NCBI RefSeq assembly: GCF_002933275.1
Contig: NZ_PSSX01000004.1
Location: forward strand, 186,001 to 250,000
Length of the DNA: 64,000 nucleotides
Reading direction: 5' to 3'
Source of the DNA: Marinobacter maroccanus
GTDB lineage: Bacteria > Pseudomonadota > Gammaproteobacteria > Pseudomonadales > Oleiphilaceae
Positions 36,001 through 44,393 of the stretch are shown here, piece by piece; the first letter of the stretch is position 1; each line of letters begins with the position of its first letter. Below the pieces are notes generated by a model that had not been told where the DNA came from, made no database searches, and was given only the letters and a program-made list of their open reading frames with translations. The translations under genes and the position numbers were made by a program.

Positions 36001-39000
36001 CTCAAAGGCAGCGCACATACAGCAGGCATCGGTCCGATCGCAGCCGTGATCACGCCGCTGGAGCGTTTCGTCAAGGAATCCCGGGCCCAGAACAAGCGGG
36101 CCAACCGCGACGTCCTTTCGCTGATCGAATCCGCCTGCGATTTCCTGACCCAGGGCTTGGCCCAGATTCGTGAAAACCCGCAGGCCTCGCTGCCAGGCAC
36201 CGATGCATTCCTTGAAAAACTGGATCACCTGACGGAGGAAACACTCCGCAGCCACAGTGAGGAAGCACCGCGCCAGCATCCACAGCAGGCACCGTCACAG
36301 CTGGTTCAGCTGTTCCTGAATGAAGGCCTCGACATCGTTCTTGATGCCGACCGGATTCTCGATCACTGGGCAGACAACCCTGGCGAGATGGAGTCGTTGA
36401 AACCGCTGCGTTCGGAACTGGAGCAGCTGACCTCCGGCGCCTCCGAAGCCGGGCTCGGCGATGTCGCCGCGCTCTCGGGTGCACTGAAAGAAACCTATGA
36501 CGAGGCCGCGAAGCACGACGAAGCACCGGACGAGGCTTTCTTCGAGACGGTGCGGGCCGCTCATGAACAGCTGATCAACATGATGGACCAGGTGGCGGCC
36601 GGGCTCGCCACTGAATCCGGCGAAGACATGGTCGCCGCCCTCGAAGGGCTGAAACAGGCCCAGACCCCGGAAAGCCAGGAACCGGATGCCTTCGAGCAGG
36701 AATTCACCGGCGACCTTGAGGAGATCGATCTCAGCTTTGAGATGGACGAGACCGAGACGTCAGCCAGTGAAGAGCCCGCAACAACCGAGCAACCGCCGCT
36801 CCCGGAAACGGCCAAATCCGATGATGAAATGGATGAGGAACTGGCGGAAATCTTCCTGGAGGAAGCCCGCGACCTCGTCGATAGCACCGCCGAAGCACTC
36901 CAGAGCTGGAGCGAAGATACCGCCAACCTGGACATCCTGCGTCTGCTCCAGCGGGATCTGCATACCCTCAAGGGTGGCGCACGGCTGGCGGACATCCCGG
37001 CCGTAGGCGATCTCTCCCATGAACTGGAAAACCTGTTTGAGGGACTGACCGAACAGCGGCTGTCAATCACCGATGAGCTGTCCGACCTGTTGTTCCGCTG
37101 CCACGACCGTCTGGCGGGTATGGTTGAGAATCTTGAGGCCAAGGAGCCGCCACGTCCCGCTCCGGATCTCATTGGCGAAATCCAGGCTTACATGGACAGC
37201 GCCACGGGAACCCGTCCGGTGACCAACGTAGCCAGTCAGGACGAAAAACCCGAAGCCGAATCAGGCACTGAGGAACAGGCCCCGCTCCCTGACGTCGATG
37301 AGCCGGAAGAGGCCGACTTTGCCAATGCCGATGAGGCCGGCGAATCAGAAGACGGTGTCGCGGACCTGTCCCACCTGGATCCGGAACTGGTCGGCATCTT
37401 CCTGGAAGAAGCCTACGATCTGATCAACTCCACCGGCAGTGCCCTGCACACCTGGACCGAAGATCCCTCGGACCGGAGCATCGCCGCCGAACTGCAACGG
37501 GATGTCCACACTCTCAAGGGTGGCGCCCGGATGGCCGGCGTTGAAGCCATCGGCGACCTGACTCATGTGCTGGAAGACCTGTTCGAGAAGGTTGCGGAAG
37601 GTCAGCTGGAAGCCAGCGACTCCATGAATGACCTGCTGTTTGCCTGCCACGACAGGCTGGCGCAGATGGTCGAGCAAGTGGCCACCCAGAAGCCCTGCCC
37701 GCCGGCCGATGAGCTGGTCGCCCGCGTTCAGTCCATCCTGCGGGGCGAGGCGATGCCCTCAGATGCCCGTGAGGAAGAACCGGAACAACCGGCCGAGACC
37801 GAGAAAGCGGTGTCTGCGGCCGAGGAAGCACCAGAAGCCACCAGCCTCAGCGAGACTCTGACACAGGCCAGTGACGACGACCTGATCGGCATCTTCCTCG
37901 ACGAAGGCCTGGAAATCTACGACGCTATCAGCGAGTGCCTGGATCAGTGGCGAGACGAGCCGGAAGAACTGACCGGCCTGACCCAGCTCCAGCAGGAACT
38001 GCACACCCTCAAGGGCGGTGCACGGCTTTCTGATGTTGATCCCATTGCCAACCTGGCAGAGGCATGGTCAGACGCCCTGGATCCGCTGATTTCCGGCTCC
38101 AATAACCAGAAGACTCTGCTCAGCCTCAGCGATCGGGCACTGGGCAGCCTCAAGACCATGCTCAACAGCCTGGAAGATGGCAGCAAGCCCGAATCTGATA
38201 CGGCGCTTATTGAAGACTTCCAGGCAGCCCACGAGGTCGCCGCCGAAGAGACCGCAGCCCCCCGTGAAGAATCCGGACAGGAAGCGATCGATCCGGAAGT
38301 ACTGGAAATCTTCCTGGAGGAAGCCGGCGAGATCATGGATCAGCTCGAGCAACTGCTTGAGGACTGGCGCAAGGAGCCGGCAAACCACAGCTTCAACCAG
38401 GAAGCCCAGAGGGCACTGCACACCCTCAAGGGCGGTGCCCGTCTGTCCCAACTTACCCAGCTTGGTGACAAGGCCCACGCTTTTGAAACCCGGTTGATTG
38501 ATCTGGGCGGCAATGCCCCGGATGAATCACAGTGGCAGGCCATTACCGAAGATCACGACGCCATCATTGCCCTGGTTGCCGATATCCGTAAGGGCTATGA
38601 GTCCGGCTCGGGCGTGCCGGAACCGGCAAAGACCGAGCAGCCGGCGCCGGCCCAGACCGCGCCAGAACCTAAGAAGCCCGAAGAGCCGACAACGCCCGCC
38701 AAAGCGGAGAAACCGGTGGCACCGGCGCCGAAACCCGGGAAATCGCCGGCCAAGGCCCGCAAACAGGCGGCCGAAGCCCAGCGGGCGGCCCAGGAAACCA
38801 TCCGGGTATCCGCACCGCTACTCGATGAGCTGGTCAACCTGGCCGGTGAAACCAGTATTACCCGTGGCCGGCTTGAGCAGCAGACCAGTGATTTTGGCCA
38901 TACCCTCGATGAAATGGCCGCCACCATCGAACGTCTGCGTGAGCAGCTGCGCCGGATGGAAATCGAAACCGAAGCGCAGATCCTGTTCAGTGCCGAGAAA

Positions 39001-40623
39001 GAGCACGGTCCGGATTACGGCGACGACTTCGACCCCCTGGAAATGGACCGTTACTCGTCCATCCAGCAGCTGTCCCGGGCCCTGACCGAGTCCTCCTCGG
39101 ACCTTGCGGACCTGCGAGAGACTCTGTCTGACCGGGTACGGGACACTGAAACCCTGCTGGTACAGCAGTCGCGGATCAATACGGAGCTTCAGGAAGGTCT
39201 GATGAAGACCCGGATGATTCCGTTCGCCTCCATGGTGCCCCGCCTGCGTCGGATCGTCCGCCAGATCAGCGGCGAGCTGGGCAAGAAAGTGGACTTCGAT
39301 GTCCGCAACGCCGAAGGCGAGATGGACCGGAACATCCTCGAGCGCATGATCGCGCCCCTGGAACACATGCTCCGGAACGCTCTGGATCACGGCATCGAGA
39401 GCCCGGCCGATCGTAAACAAGCCGGCAAGCCGGAAACGGGCGAAGTCACGCTTTCACTGACGCGGGAAGGCGGCGACGTAGTGCTGCGCATGATCGACGA
39501 CGGTGCCGGCATTCCCTCTTCGGTGATCCGCGACAAGGCCATCCGTCAGGGCATGCTGCGGGAAGATGAGGATCTGTCTGAACGGGAAATCCTGCAGTTT
39601 ATCCTGCAACCCGGCTTCTCCACCGCTCAGCAGGTAACTCAGATTTCCGGCCGCGGCGTGGGCATGGACGTGGTTGCCAGTGAAATCAAACAGCTCGGCG
39701 GCAGCCTGGATATCGATTCCGCTGTTGGCCGCGGGACGACCTTCACCGTGCGCCTGCCGTTCACGGTTTCCGTGAACCGGGCCCTGATGGTTTCCACCGG
39801 CGAAGACTTCTACGCGATTCCGCTGAACACCATTGAGGGTATTGTCCGGGTCAGCACCTACGAGCTCGAGGAATACTACAAGCCGGATGCGCCGCTGTAC
39901 GAATACGCCGGCCAGGAATACCGGCTCCAGTATCTGGGCAGCCTGCTGAACAGTGACCACCATCCGAAGTTGCAGGGGCAGGCCCTGCCGCTGCCGGTGA
40001 TCCTGGTGCGCGGTGCCGAGCAGCCCATGGCCCTGCAGGTGGACAACCTGATGGGCAGCCGGGAAATTGTTGTGAAATCCCTTGGCCCGCAATTCAGTTC
40101 GGTCCGGGGTGTTTCCGGTGCCACCATTCTGGGTGACGGTAACGTGGTGGTGATTCTCGACCTGCCGGCCATGATCCGTTCCGACATCCTGTCCGAGCGT
40201 CAGCGCCTGGCCAATCTCGAGAAGGCCCGCGAGTCGGCCCGTTACGAGGAACAGGCCACCGTGGTCATGGTGGTGGACGACTCGGTTACGGTACGGAAGG
40301 TTACCTCACGACTGCTGGAGCGTAACGGCATGGAAGTCATCACCGCGAAAGACGGCCTGGATGCGGTGGCACAACTTCAGGATCACAAACCGGACATTAT
40401 CCTGTTGGATATCGAGATGCCGCGGATGGATGGTTTCGAAGTTGCCAGCTTTGTACGCCACGACGATAACCTGCGGGAAACTCCGATCTGCATGATCACC
40501 TCCCGGACCGGCGAAAAACACCGCGAACGTGCGCTGGCCATTGGTGTCAACGAGTATCTCGGCAAGCCGTTCCAGGAAACCGAGCTGCTTGAGACCATTG
40601 AGCGGCTGACCGGAAGACAGTGA
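33031..40623 (+). CDS. chpA: Chemosensory hybrid histidine kinase ChpA (multi-Hpt)
   Basis: A 2530-residue cytoplasmic kinase, the hub of the Pil/Chp system. Seven canonical phosphotransfer motifs (HTLKGS/HTLKGG) have their histidines at residues 652, 829, 989, 1311, 1493, 1658 and 1797. Two degenerate N-terminal copies are also visible (LHQVHGTLQM near residue 50 and LLHSIRGGLS near 485). Acidic linkers separate them, and a P/A/K-rich linker follows. The CheA-type core comes next: dimerisation (RVSAPLLDELVNLAGE), ATPase N box MLRNALDHGIE, G1 DDGAGIP and G2 GRGVGMDVV. A CheW domain and a C-terminal receiver (VVDDSVTVRK, LLDIEMPRMDG, YLGKPF) complete it. The ATG at 33031 fits the CGGAG at 33020-33024. 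Confidence 0.96.
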   Translation: MGNHHDSIALDWVRGEIQDTLTQGQHALEAYVENRDDTARLRFCLNYLHQVHGTLQMVELYGAALLTEEMEKLTQAVLNETVANTDEAVEVLMQAILQLPQYLEHLASSQDDFPMVLLPLLNDLRAARGESLLSDTSLFKPDLAPSRITVTGKVSQRLQDPTVLGHIRKLRQMYQFALAGVIREADLDAHFEYMQKVIQRLIRLCQKTPRGELWKAASAFVETLQAHVNPVNAAVKSLLRELDSEIRRLTDEHADILQQPAPEALLKHLLYYVARARDLDSPQVSALRDAYRLNQALPSEDDVDAARTRVSGPGRDAIHSVVGALNEELAKLKDQLDLFVRSELRQNSELEDLLPGLRQVANTLAVLGLGIPRKVVTEQVELVEKLSAQTEQVDDGTLMDIAGALLYVEASLAGLDSEGQHESSSEEASDAPVNLGSRELGEASGALLRESRNTLEQVKSAIVNFIASQWDTREIEHVPGLLHSIRGGLSLIPLDRVAGMLASAERYITDVLLSSKQVPDWKQLDILADAVTSIEYYLERLADGIGENDSILKVAEDSLTSLGFPVGAEPTWTETTAEDVPVVESVEEQPETTAAAAEETKSSDAELLDDEILGIFVEEAEEVLETIHEFYPRLRQNHDDREALTEVRRAFHTLKGSGRLVGATSIGELAWSVENLLNRVIDQTIRPTDDMFNLVDEVNARIPSLIREFKEGQTAGDVEALISRAEAMATTRRTDDEAGEAPEVPEVEDTAADSQEEAQVTESPTEEKDTAEAASEESFDEDDLIDDEILEIFVEEAGEVLDTIREYLPMLLRQHDDRSALSEVRRAFHTLKGSGRMVGALVVGELAWSVENMLNRVIDGSIFMNDDIAGLLEDVTANLPALVEDFEKRRAPSVDTSNLEARANALANGEIPDASMMPAAESDGSEAEGETGTAVAETDASEEDAVDPVLLDIFESETETHLQTLKDFLSAAGDKTTVAYTDDLSRALHTLKGSAHTAGIGPIAAVITPLERFVKESRAQNKRANRDVLSLIESACDFLTQGLAQIRENPQASLPGTDAFLEKLDHLTEETLRSHSEEAPRQHPQQAPSQLVQLFLNEGLDIVLDADRILDHWADNPGEMESLKPLRSELEQLTSGASEAGLGDVAALSGALKETYDEAAKHDEAPDEAFFETVRAAHEQLINMMDQVAAGLATESGEDMVAALEGLKQAQTPESQEPDAFEQEFTGDLEEIDLSFEMDETETSASEEPATTEQPPLPETAKSDDEMDEELAEIFLEEARDLVDSTAEALQSWSEDTANLDILRLLQRDLHTLKGGARLADIPAVGDLSHELENLFEGLTEQRLSITDELSDLLFRCHDRLAGMVENLEAKEPPRPAPDLIGEIQAYMDSATGTRPVTNVASQDEKPEAESGTEEQAPLPDVDEPEEADFANADEAGESEDGVADLSHLDPELVGIFLEEAYDLINSTGSALHTWTEDPSDRSIAAELQRDVHTLKGGARMAGVEAIGDLTHVLEDLFEKVAEGQLEASDSMNDLLFACHDRLAQMVEQVATQKPCPPADELVARVQSILRGEAMPSDAREEEPEQPAETEKAVSAAEEAPEATSLSETLTQASDDDLIGIFLDEGLEIYDAISECLDQWRDEPEELTGLTQLQQELHTLKGGARLSDVDPIANLAEAWSDALDPLISGSNNQKTLLSLSDRALGSLKTMLNSLEDGSKPESDTALIEDFQAAHEVAAEETAAPREESGQEAIDPEVLEIFLEEAGEIMDQLEQLLEDWRKEPANHSFNQEAQRALHTLKGGARLSQLTQLGDKAHAFETRLIDLGGNAPDESQWQAITEDHDAIIALVADIRKGYESGSGVPEPAKTEQPAPAQTAPEPKKPEEPTTPAKAEKPVAPAPKPGKSPAKARKQAAEAQRAAQETIRVSAPLLDELVNLAGETSITRGRLEQQTSDFGHTLDEMAATIERLREQLRRMEIETEAQILFSAEKEHGPDYGDDFDPLEMDRYSSIQQLSRALTESSSDLADLRETLSDRVRDTETLLVQQSRINTELQEGLMKTRMIPFASMVPRLRRIVRQISGELGKKVDFDVRNAEGEMDRNILERMIAPLEHMLRNALDHGIESPADRKQAGKPETGEVTLSLTREGGDVVLRMIDDGAGIPSSVIRDKAIRQGMLREDEDLSEREILQFILQPGFSTAQQVTQISGRGVGMDVVASEIKQLGGSLDIDSAVGRGTTFTVRLPFTVSVNRALMVSTGEDFYAIPLNTIEGIVRVSTYELEEYYKPDAPLYEYAGQEYRLQYLGSLLNSDHHPKLQGQALPLPVILVRGAEQPMALQVDNLMGSREIVVKSLGPQFSSVRGVSGATILGDGNVVVILDLPAMIRSDILSERQRLANLEKARESARYEEQATVVMVVDDSVTVRKVTSRLLERNGMEVITAKDGLDAVAQLQDHKPDIILLDIEMPRMDGFEVASFVRHDDNLRETPICMITSRTGEKHRERALAIGVNEYLGKPFQETELLETIERLTGRQ

Positions 40624-41675
40624 TGGCCGGCCAGTGCGGCCGGCCAAAGGTCGGGATCGTCTCGGATGTGGTCCTGCAGCGTCATCGGCTGCAGGCCGCC
40701 ACATCCAAGTTTGGTCTCGAGGTGTGCTTCTCCGGGGATCCGGACCGGTTGCTGGGCTATCCGGCGTTTCCCGATGCCAGCCTCTGGCTGGTCACCCTCG
40801 AGGACGAAGCCGATCACCCGTTACTGTTCGATCACCTGCTTGAAAACACGGAAGCACCGGTGCTGTTCGGACTGGACGAAGCCCCCAAACCCGGAAGCAC
40901 TGAGTACTTTCGCTGGGAAAGACGGCTGCTGGGCAAGCTGGAGCAGCAACTGGGGAATCTGGAAGAGCTGGATTCCGAAGCCACACTGGCACAGCTGGAG
41001 CAGGATACACCGGCAGCGACACCTTCACCGGACCTGCCTCACTGGATTCCACCGGCTGTTCCCGGATCGGTGGCCGAGGAAGTGTGGATCCTGGGCGCCT
41101 CATTGGGTGGCCCGGCAGCGGTAAAAACGTTCCTGGATCACCTGCCTCCGAATCTGCCCGTGGGCTTTATCTATGCCCAGCACATTGATGGCAACTTCAC
41201 CGAGGTTCTGACCCGGGTACTGGGGCGCCACGCCCACTACCAGCTCAAGCGGGCAGAAGAAGGGTACCAGGTCCAGAATGGTGATGTTGTGCTGATCCCG
41301 GTGGAACACGAGTGGAAGTTGAGCGAACAGGGCACGCTGACAGAAACCAGCAATGCCTGGCCGGGTCCGTATGGGCCCTCTATTGATCAGGTTTTGCTGA
41401 ATGTCGCTGATCATTATGGCCAGCGCTGCCATGCCATTCTTTTCTCCGGCATGGGCAATGATGGCGCTATTGCGGCGCCTTTGCTGAAAGCTTACGGTAG
41501 CCGGATCTGGGTGCAGGAGAGCACAAGCTGTGGCAACAGCTCCATGCCCGAATCCGTGGCCGCCACCGGTTGCGCCGGTTTTTGTGGCACCCCGGAGCAG
41601 CTGGCCCGGGAACTGGTCAAAACCATTGAAGAATCCTGCCTGCTCAAGAGCCGGCAGAAACGGGACTCCGCCTGA
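40623..41675 (+). CDS. chpB: Chemotaxis methylesterase ChpB (CheB-like)
   Basis: A 350-residue methylesterase that would remove methyl groups from PilJ. The catalytic triad is S160 (GASLGGPAAV), H187 (AQHIDGNF) and D280 (GMGNDGAIA). The N-terminal 120 residues replace the usual receiver domain: they lack a DD pair and a phospho-aspartate, so the enzyme is not regulated by phosphorylation in the standard way. Start and chpA stop overlap (TGATG). Confidence 0.93.
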   Translation: MAGQCGRPKVGIVSDVVLQRHRLQAATSKFGLEVCFSGDPDRLLGYPAFPDASLWLVTLEDEADHPLLFDHLLENTEAPVLFGLDEAPKPGSTEYFRWERRLLGKLEQQLGNLEELDSEATLAQLEQDTPAATPSPDLPHWIPPAVPGSVAEEVWILGASLGGPAAVKTFLDHLPPNLPVGFIYAQHIDGNFTEVLTRVLGRHAHYQLKRAEEGYQVQNGDVVLIPVEHEWKLSEQGTLTETSNAWPGPYGPSIDQVLLNVADHYGQRCHAILFSGMGNDGAIAAPLLKAYGSRIWVQESTSCGNSSMPESVAATGCAGFCGTPEQLARELVKTIEESCLLKSRQKRDSA

Positions 41676-41686
41676 GGTAACAAGCA

Positions 41687-42148
41687 ATGAACGACAACAG
41701 CCAATCCCTCTCCTGCGTCATGATTCCCATGAGCGGACGGCAACTGTTGCTGCCAAACGTCTCGATTGCAGAAGTGGTCGACTACGCCAGCTCTGACGCG
41801 GGCGCCAACACACCGGAATGGCTGGTTGGCTACCTGGACTGGCGGGGCCTCCAGCTCCCGGTGATCTCCTACGATGCAGCCAACGGTGGCGCCCTTACCG
41901 TTCCGGGCGACAATCGTGGTCGGATTGTTGTACTCAACACCATCGGCGATCACCACAAGGAAGTCCCGTTTATGGCACTGGTTACCCAGGGTATTCCCAG
42001 CCAGGCCCGTCTGACCGAGGAACAGGTCAGGAAGCTGGAGGGCGAGCCAGGCCCGGCTGATCTCATGCTGGTTGAGGTAGAGGGCGAGAACGCCTGGATC
42101 CCGAATCTGGAATACCTGGAATCCCTGGTTGTGAAATCCCGGCACTGA
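41687..42148 (+). CDS. chpC: CheW-like protein ChpC
   Basis: A 153-residue CheW-domain adaptor, the last gene of the cluster. Features include MIPMSGRQLLLPNVSIAEVVDY, YLDWRGLQLPVISYD and the closing LEYLESLVVK. GAGGTAAC precedes the ATG. ChpC probably couples additional inputs to ChpA. Confidence 0.92.
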   Translation: MNDNSQSLSCVMIPMSGRQLLLPNVSIAEVVDYASSDAGANTPEWLVGYLDWRGLQLPVISYDAANGGALTVPGDNRGRIVVLNTIGDHHKEVPFMALVTQGIPSQARLTEEQVRKLEGEPGPADLMLVEVEGENAWIPNLEYLESLVVKSRH

Positions 42149-42189
42149 CCGGTTGTTCGTTTCACTGCCGGGCATGGCAGACATTCCTG

Positions 42190-42212
42190 CAAATGTTATA
42201 ATGTTTCAAATT
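42190..42212 (+). promoter_or_regulatory. Zur box overlapping the zur promoter
   Basis: CAAATGTTATAATGTTTCAA and its flanks match the left half of the known Zur consensus (GAAATGTTATA) and contain a perfect -10 box TATAAT (42197-42202). It lies 17-39 bases before the zur start, implying autorepression of zur-znuC-znuB when zinc is plentiful. The right half is degenerate. Confidence 0.5.
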
Positions 42213-42228
42213 TTGCAGGATCCCGACC

Positions 42229-42720
42229 ATGTCAGCCCGAGCCATTCCCTATCGGCCCCACAACCACGACGCGTGCGTCAGCCAGGCCCTGACTGACGCC
42301 CGAGCCATTTGCCAGCGCCAGAATGCCCGTCTCACCGCCATCCGGGAACGGGTGCTGGAACTGATCTGGCAGTCCCATAAGCCCCTGGGTGCCTATGATG
42401 TGCTCGCGGAGCTGTCCTCTGATGGCCATAACGCGGCCCCGCCGACGGTTTACCGCGCACTGGATTTCCTGCAACAACACGGCCTGGTGCATCGTATTGC
42501 CTCACTCAATGCGTTTATCGGCTGCACCCACGCGGGTGAAAACCACACCGGCATGTTTCTGATCTGTCGCGTCTGTGGCAATGTCCTAGAATTGACCGCA
42601 CCGTCAGTCTCAACGGAAGTGCGCAAAGCAGCCGCTGAGGAAGGCTTCCGGGCCGAGAACACTACCCTTGAAATAGCCGGCCTTTGCCCCCGTTGCCAGG
42701 CGGAGCCGGACCATGACTGA
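42229..42720 (+). CDS. zur: Zinc uptake regulator Zur (Fur family)
   Basis: A 163-residue Fur-family repressor. The winged helix contains LTAIRERVLELIWQSHKPLGAYDVL and PPTVYRALDFLQQHGLVHRI. The structural zinc site has two CxxC pairs: C113/C116 (CRVC) and C153/C156 (CPRC). The regulatory site is in CTHAGENH. The gene heads a zinc-uptake operon, as in Pseudomonas np20/zur-znuCB. Confidence 0.95.
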   Translation: MSARAIPYRPHNHDACVSQALTDARAICQRQNARLTAIRERVLELIWQSHKPLGAYDVLAELSSDGHNAAPPTVYRALDFLQQHGLVHRIASLNAFIGCTHAGENHTGMFLICRVCGNVLELTAPSVSTEVRKAAAEEGFRAENTTLEIAGLCPRCQAEPDHD

Positions 42721-43501
42721 TCCTCTGGTCAGCCTGCAGAATCTCACCGTCCAGTTTGACTCACGGCCTGTGGTTGACCGGGTCAACCTGAAGATCCATC
42801 GGGGCGATATCATCACGATTATCGGCCCCAACGGGGCCGGGAAAACCACGCTGATCAAGGCAGTCCTGGGTATCCAGAAAGTGTCCGCAGGCCAGGTGTC
42901 GGTGAAAAAGAACCTGGTGATCGGCTACGTGCCACAGCATCTGACTCTTGAGGCCACACTTCCCCTCAGCGTCAAGCGGTTCATGCTGCTAAGCGGGCGG
43001 TCGCTCAGCGAATGTGAGTCCGCACTCGCCCGCACCGGTGTCGGCCACCTGTTACATGCCTCCGTGCACCATCTGTCTGGTGGTGAGAAACAGCGGTTGT
43101 TGCTGGCCCGGGCCCTGGCTCGCAAACCGGATCTGCTGGTGCTCGATGAACCGGCTCAAGGGGTCGATATCAACGGTCAGGCGTCGCTGTATGACCTGAT
43201 TCGCCAGTTGCGGGACGACCTGAATTGCGGCGTGATCATGATCTCCCACGACCTGCACCTGGTCATGGCGGCCACTGACAAGGTTATCTGCCTGAACCAG
43301 CATATCTGCTGCAGCGGTTACCCGGCGGACATCTCCCACGACCCGGCGTTCATCGAGACGTTTGGCCGGCCGGTGGCCGAATCCCTGGCGGTTTACCACC
43401 ATCACCATAACCACAGCCACGACCTGCACGGGGATGTGGTGGACAGCGAGTCTCACAACGCCCCATCCGGACACGCGGAGTGTGACCATGCCCATCATTA
43501 A
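42713..43501 (+). CDS. znuC: Zinc ABC transporter ATP-binding protein ZnuC
   Basis: A 262-residue ATPase. Walker A is GPNGAGKTT (38-46), signature LSGGEKQRLLLARAL and Walker B LLVLDEPAQGVD. The C-terminal 35 residues are extraordinarily histidine-rich (YHHHHNHSHD ... HAECDHAHH), probably a zinc-binding tail. Its ATG overlaps the zur stop by 8 bases and its end overlaps znuB by 14, so translation is coupled. Confidence 0.96.
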   Translation: MTDPLVSLQNLTVQFDSRPVVDRVNLKIHRGDIITIIGPNGAGKTTLIKAVLGIQKVSAGQVSVKKNLVIGYVPQHLTLEATLPLSVKRFMLLSGRSLSECESALARTGVGHLLHASVHHLSGGEKQRLLLARALARKPDLLVLDEPAQGVDINGQASLYDLIRQLRDDLNCGVIMISHDLHLVMAATDKVICLNQHICCSGYPADISHDPAFIETFGRPVAESLAVYHHHHNHSHDLHGDVVDSESHNAPSGHAECDHAHH

Positions 43502-44300
43502 CGCCGTTCTGGACGATTTCTTCTGGCGCGCCCTGATTGGCGGCCTCGGCGTTGCTCTCGTGGCGGGACCACTGGGCTGTTTCGTGGTCTGGCGAAGAAT
43601 GGCCTATTTTGGCGATACCTTGGCCCACTCGGCACTGCTGGGCATTGCCCTGAGCTTTCTGATCAGCGTGCCCCTGAACGTCGGGGTCATCATTACCTGT
43701 GTGGTGCTGGCCATGGCACTGGTGCTGCTGTCCCGTACGCGAGCCCTGGCAACAGACACAATGCTTGGCATCCTCTCACACAGCGCGTTAGCCATAGGCC
43801 TGGTAACCCTGAGCTTCATGCCGGATGTGCGGGTGGATCTGACCGGCTTACTGTTCGGGGATCTGTTGGCCATGAGTCGCGAAGATCTACTTTGGATTTA
43901 TGGCGGCGCCACAGTCATCCTCCTTCTTCTCGCAGTGCTCTGGCGGGGGCTAATTATGAGCACGATCCATGAGGAACTTGCCCGTGTTGAGGGTGTTCCT
44001 GTGGAGCGTCTCCGGCTGGTTCTCATGCTGATGTTTTCGCTGGTCATTGCTGTCGCAATGAAAATCGTCGGTGTGCTGCTGATTACCGCACTGCTTATCA
44101 TTCCCGCGGCGACCGCCAGGCGGCTGGCTCACAATCCGGAGATTATGGTGGCCATGGCAGTTATCTTCGGATGCATTGCGGTGACGGGCGGTCTGAGTCT
44201 GTCCTGGTACCTTGATACTCCCGCCGGACCTTCGATCGTGGTCACGGCCTTTGCGGCCTTTCTGCTGGTATACAGTGCCGCGGGAAGGGCCCGGGCCTGA
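43488..44300 (+). CDS. znuB: Zinc ABC transporter permease ZnuB
   Basis: A 270-residue permease with about eight transmembrane helices. It begins MPIINAVLDDFFWRALIGG, with the start at 43488 inside the end of znuC. Family motifs are RRMAYFGDTLAHSALLGIAL and the loop with ARVEGVPVERLRLVLM that contacts the ATPase. A znuA gene for the periplasmic zinc-binding protein is not in this neighbourhood. Confidence 0.95.
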   Translation: MPIINAVLDDFFWRALIGGLGVALVAGPLGCFVVWRRMAYFGDTLAHSALLGIALSFLISVPLNVGVIITCVVLAMALVLLSRTRALATDTMLGILSHSALAIGLVTLSFMPDVRVDLTGLLFGDLLAMSREDLLWIYGGATVILLLLAVLWRGLIMSTIHEELARVEGVPVERLRLVLMLMFSLVIAVAMKIVGVLLITALLIIPAATARRLAHNPEIMVAMAVIFGCIAVTGGLSLSWYLDTPAGPSIVVTAFAAFLLVYSAAGRARA

Positions 44301-44393
44301 ATATTTCCCTGAATTCGACACCTCGTCTAAAGTGAAGGGATAAAGGCAGTTACTTTTACCCGGGTGCAAAGCCCGCCGCAAAGGAAGCTCGGC

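Noticed and set aside
34980-38430. Repeated DNA words (cacaccctcaagggc and variants) inside chpA
   Set aside because: They are the codons of the repeated HTLKG motif of Hpt domains, in frame and irregularly spaced, not a CRISPR array or tandem DNA repeat.
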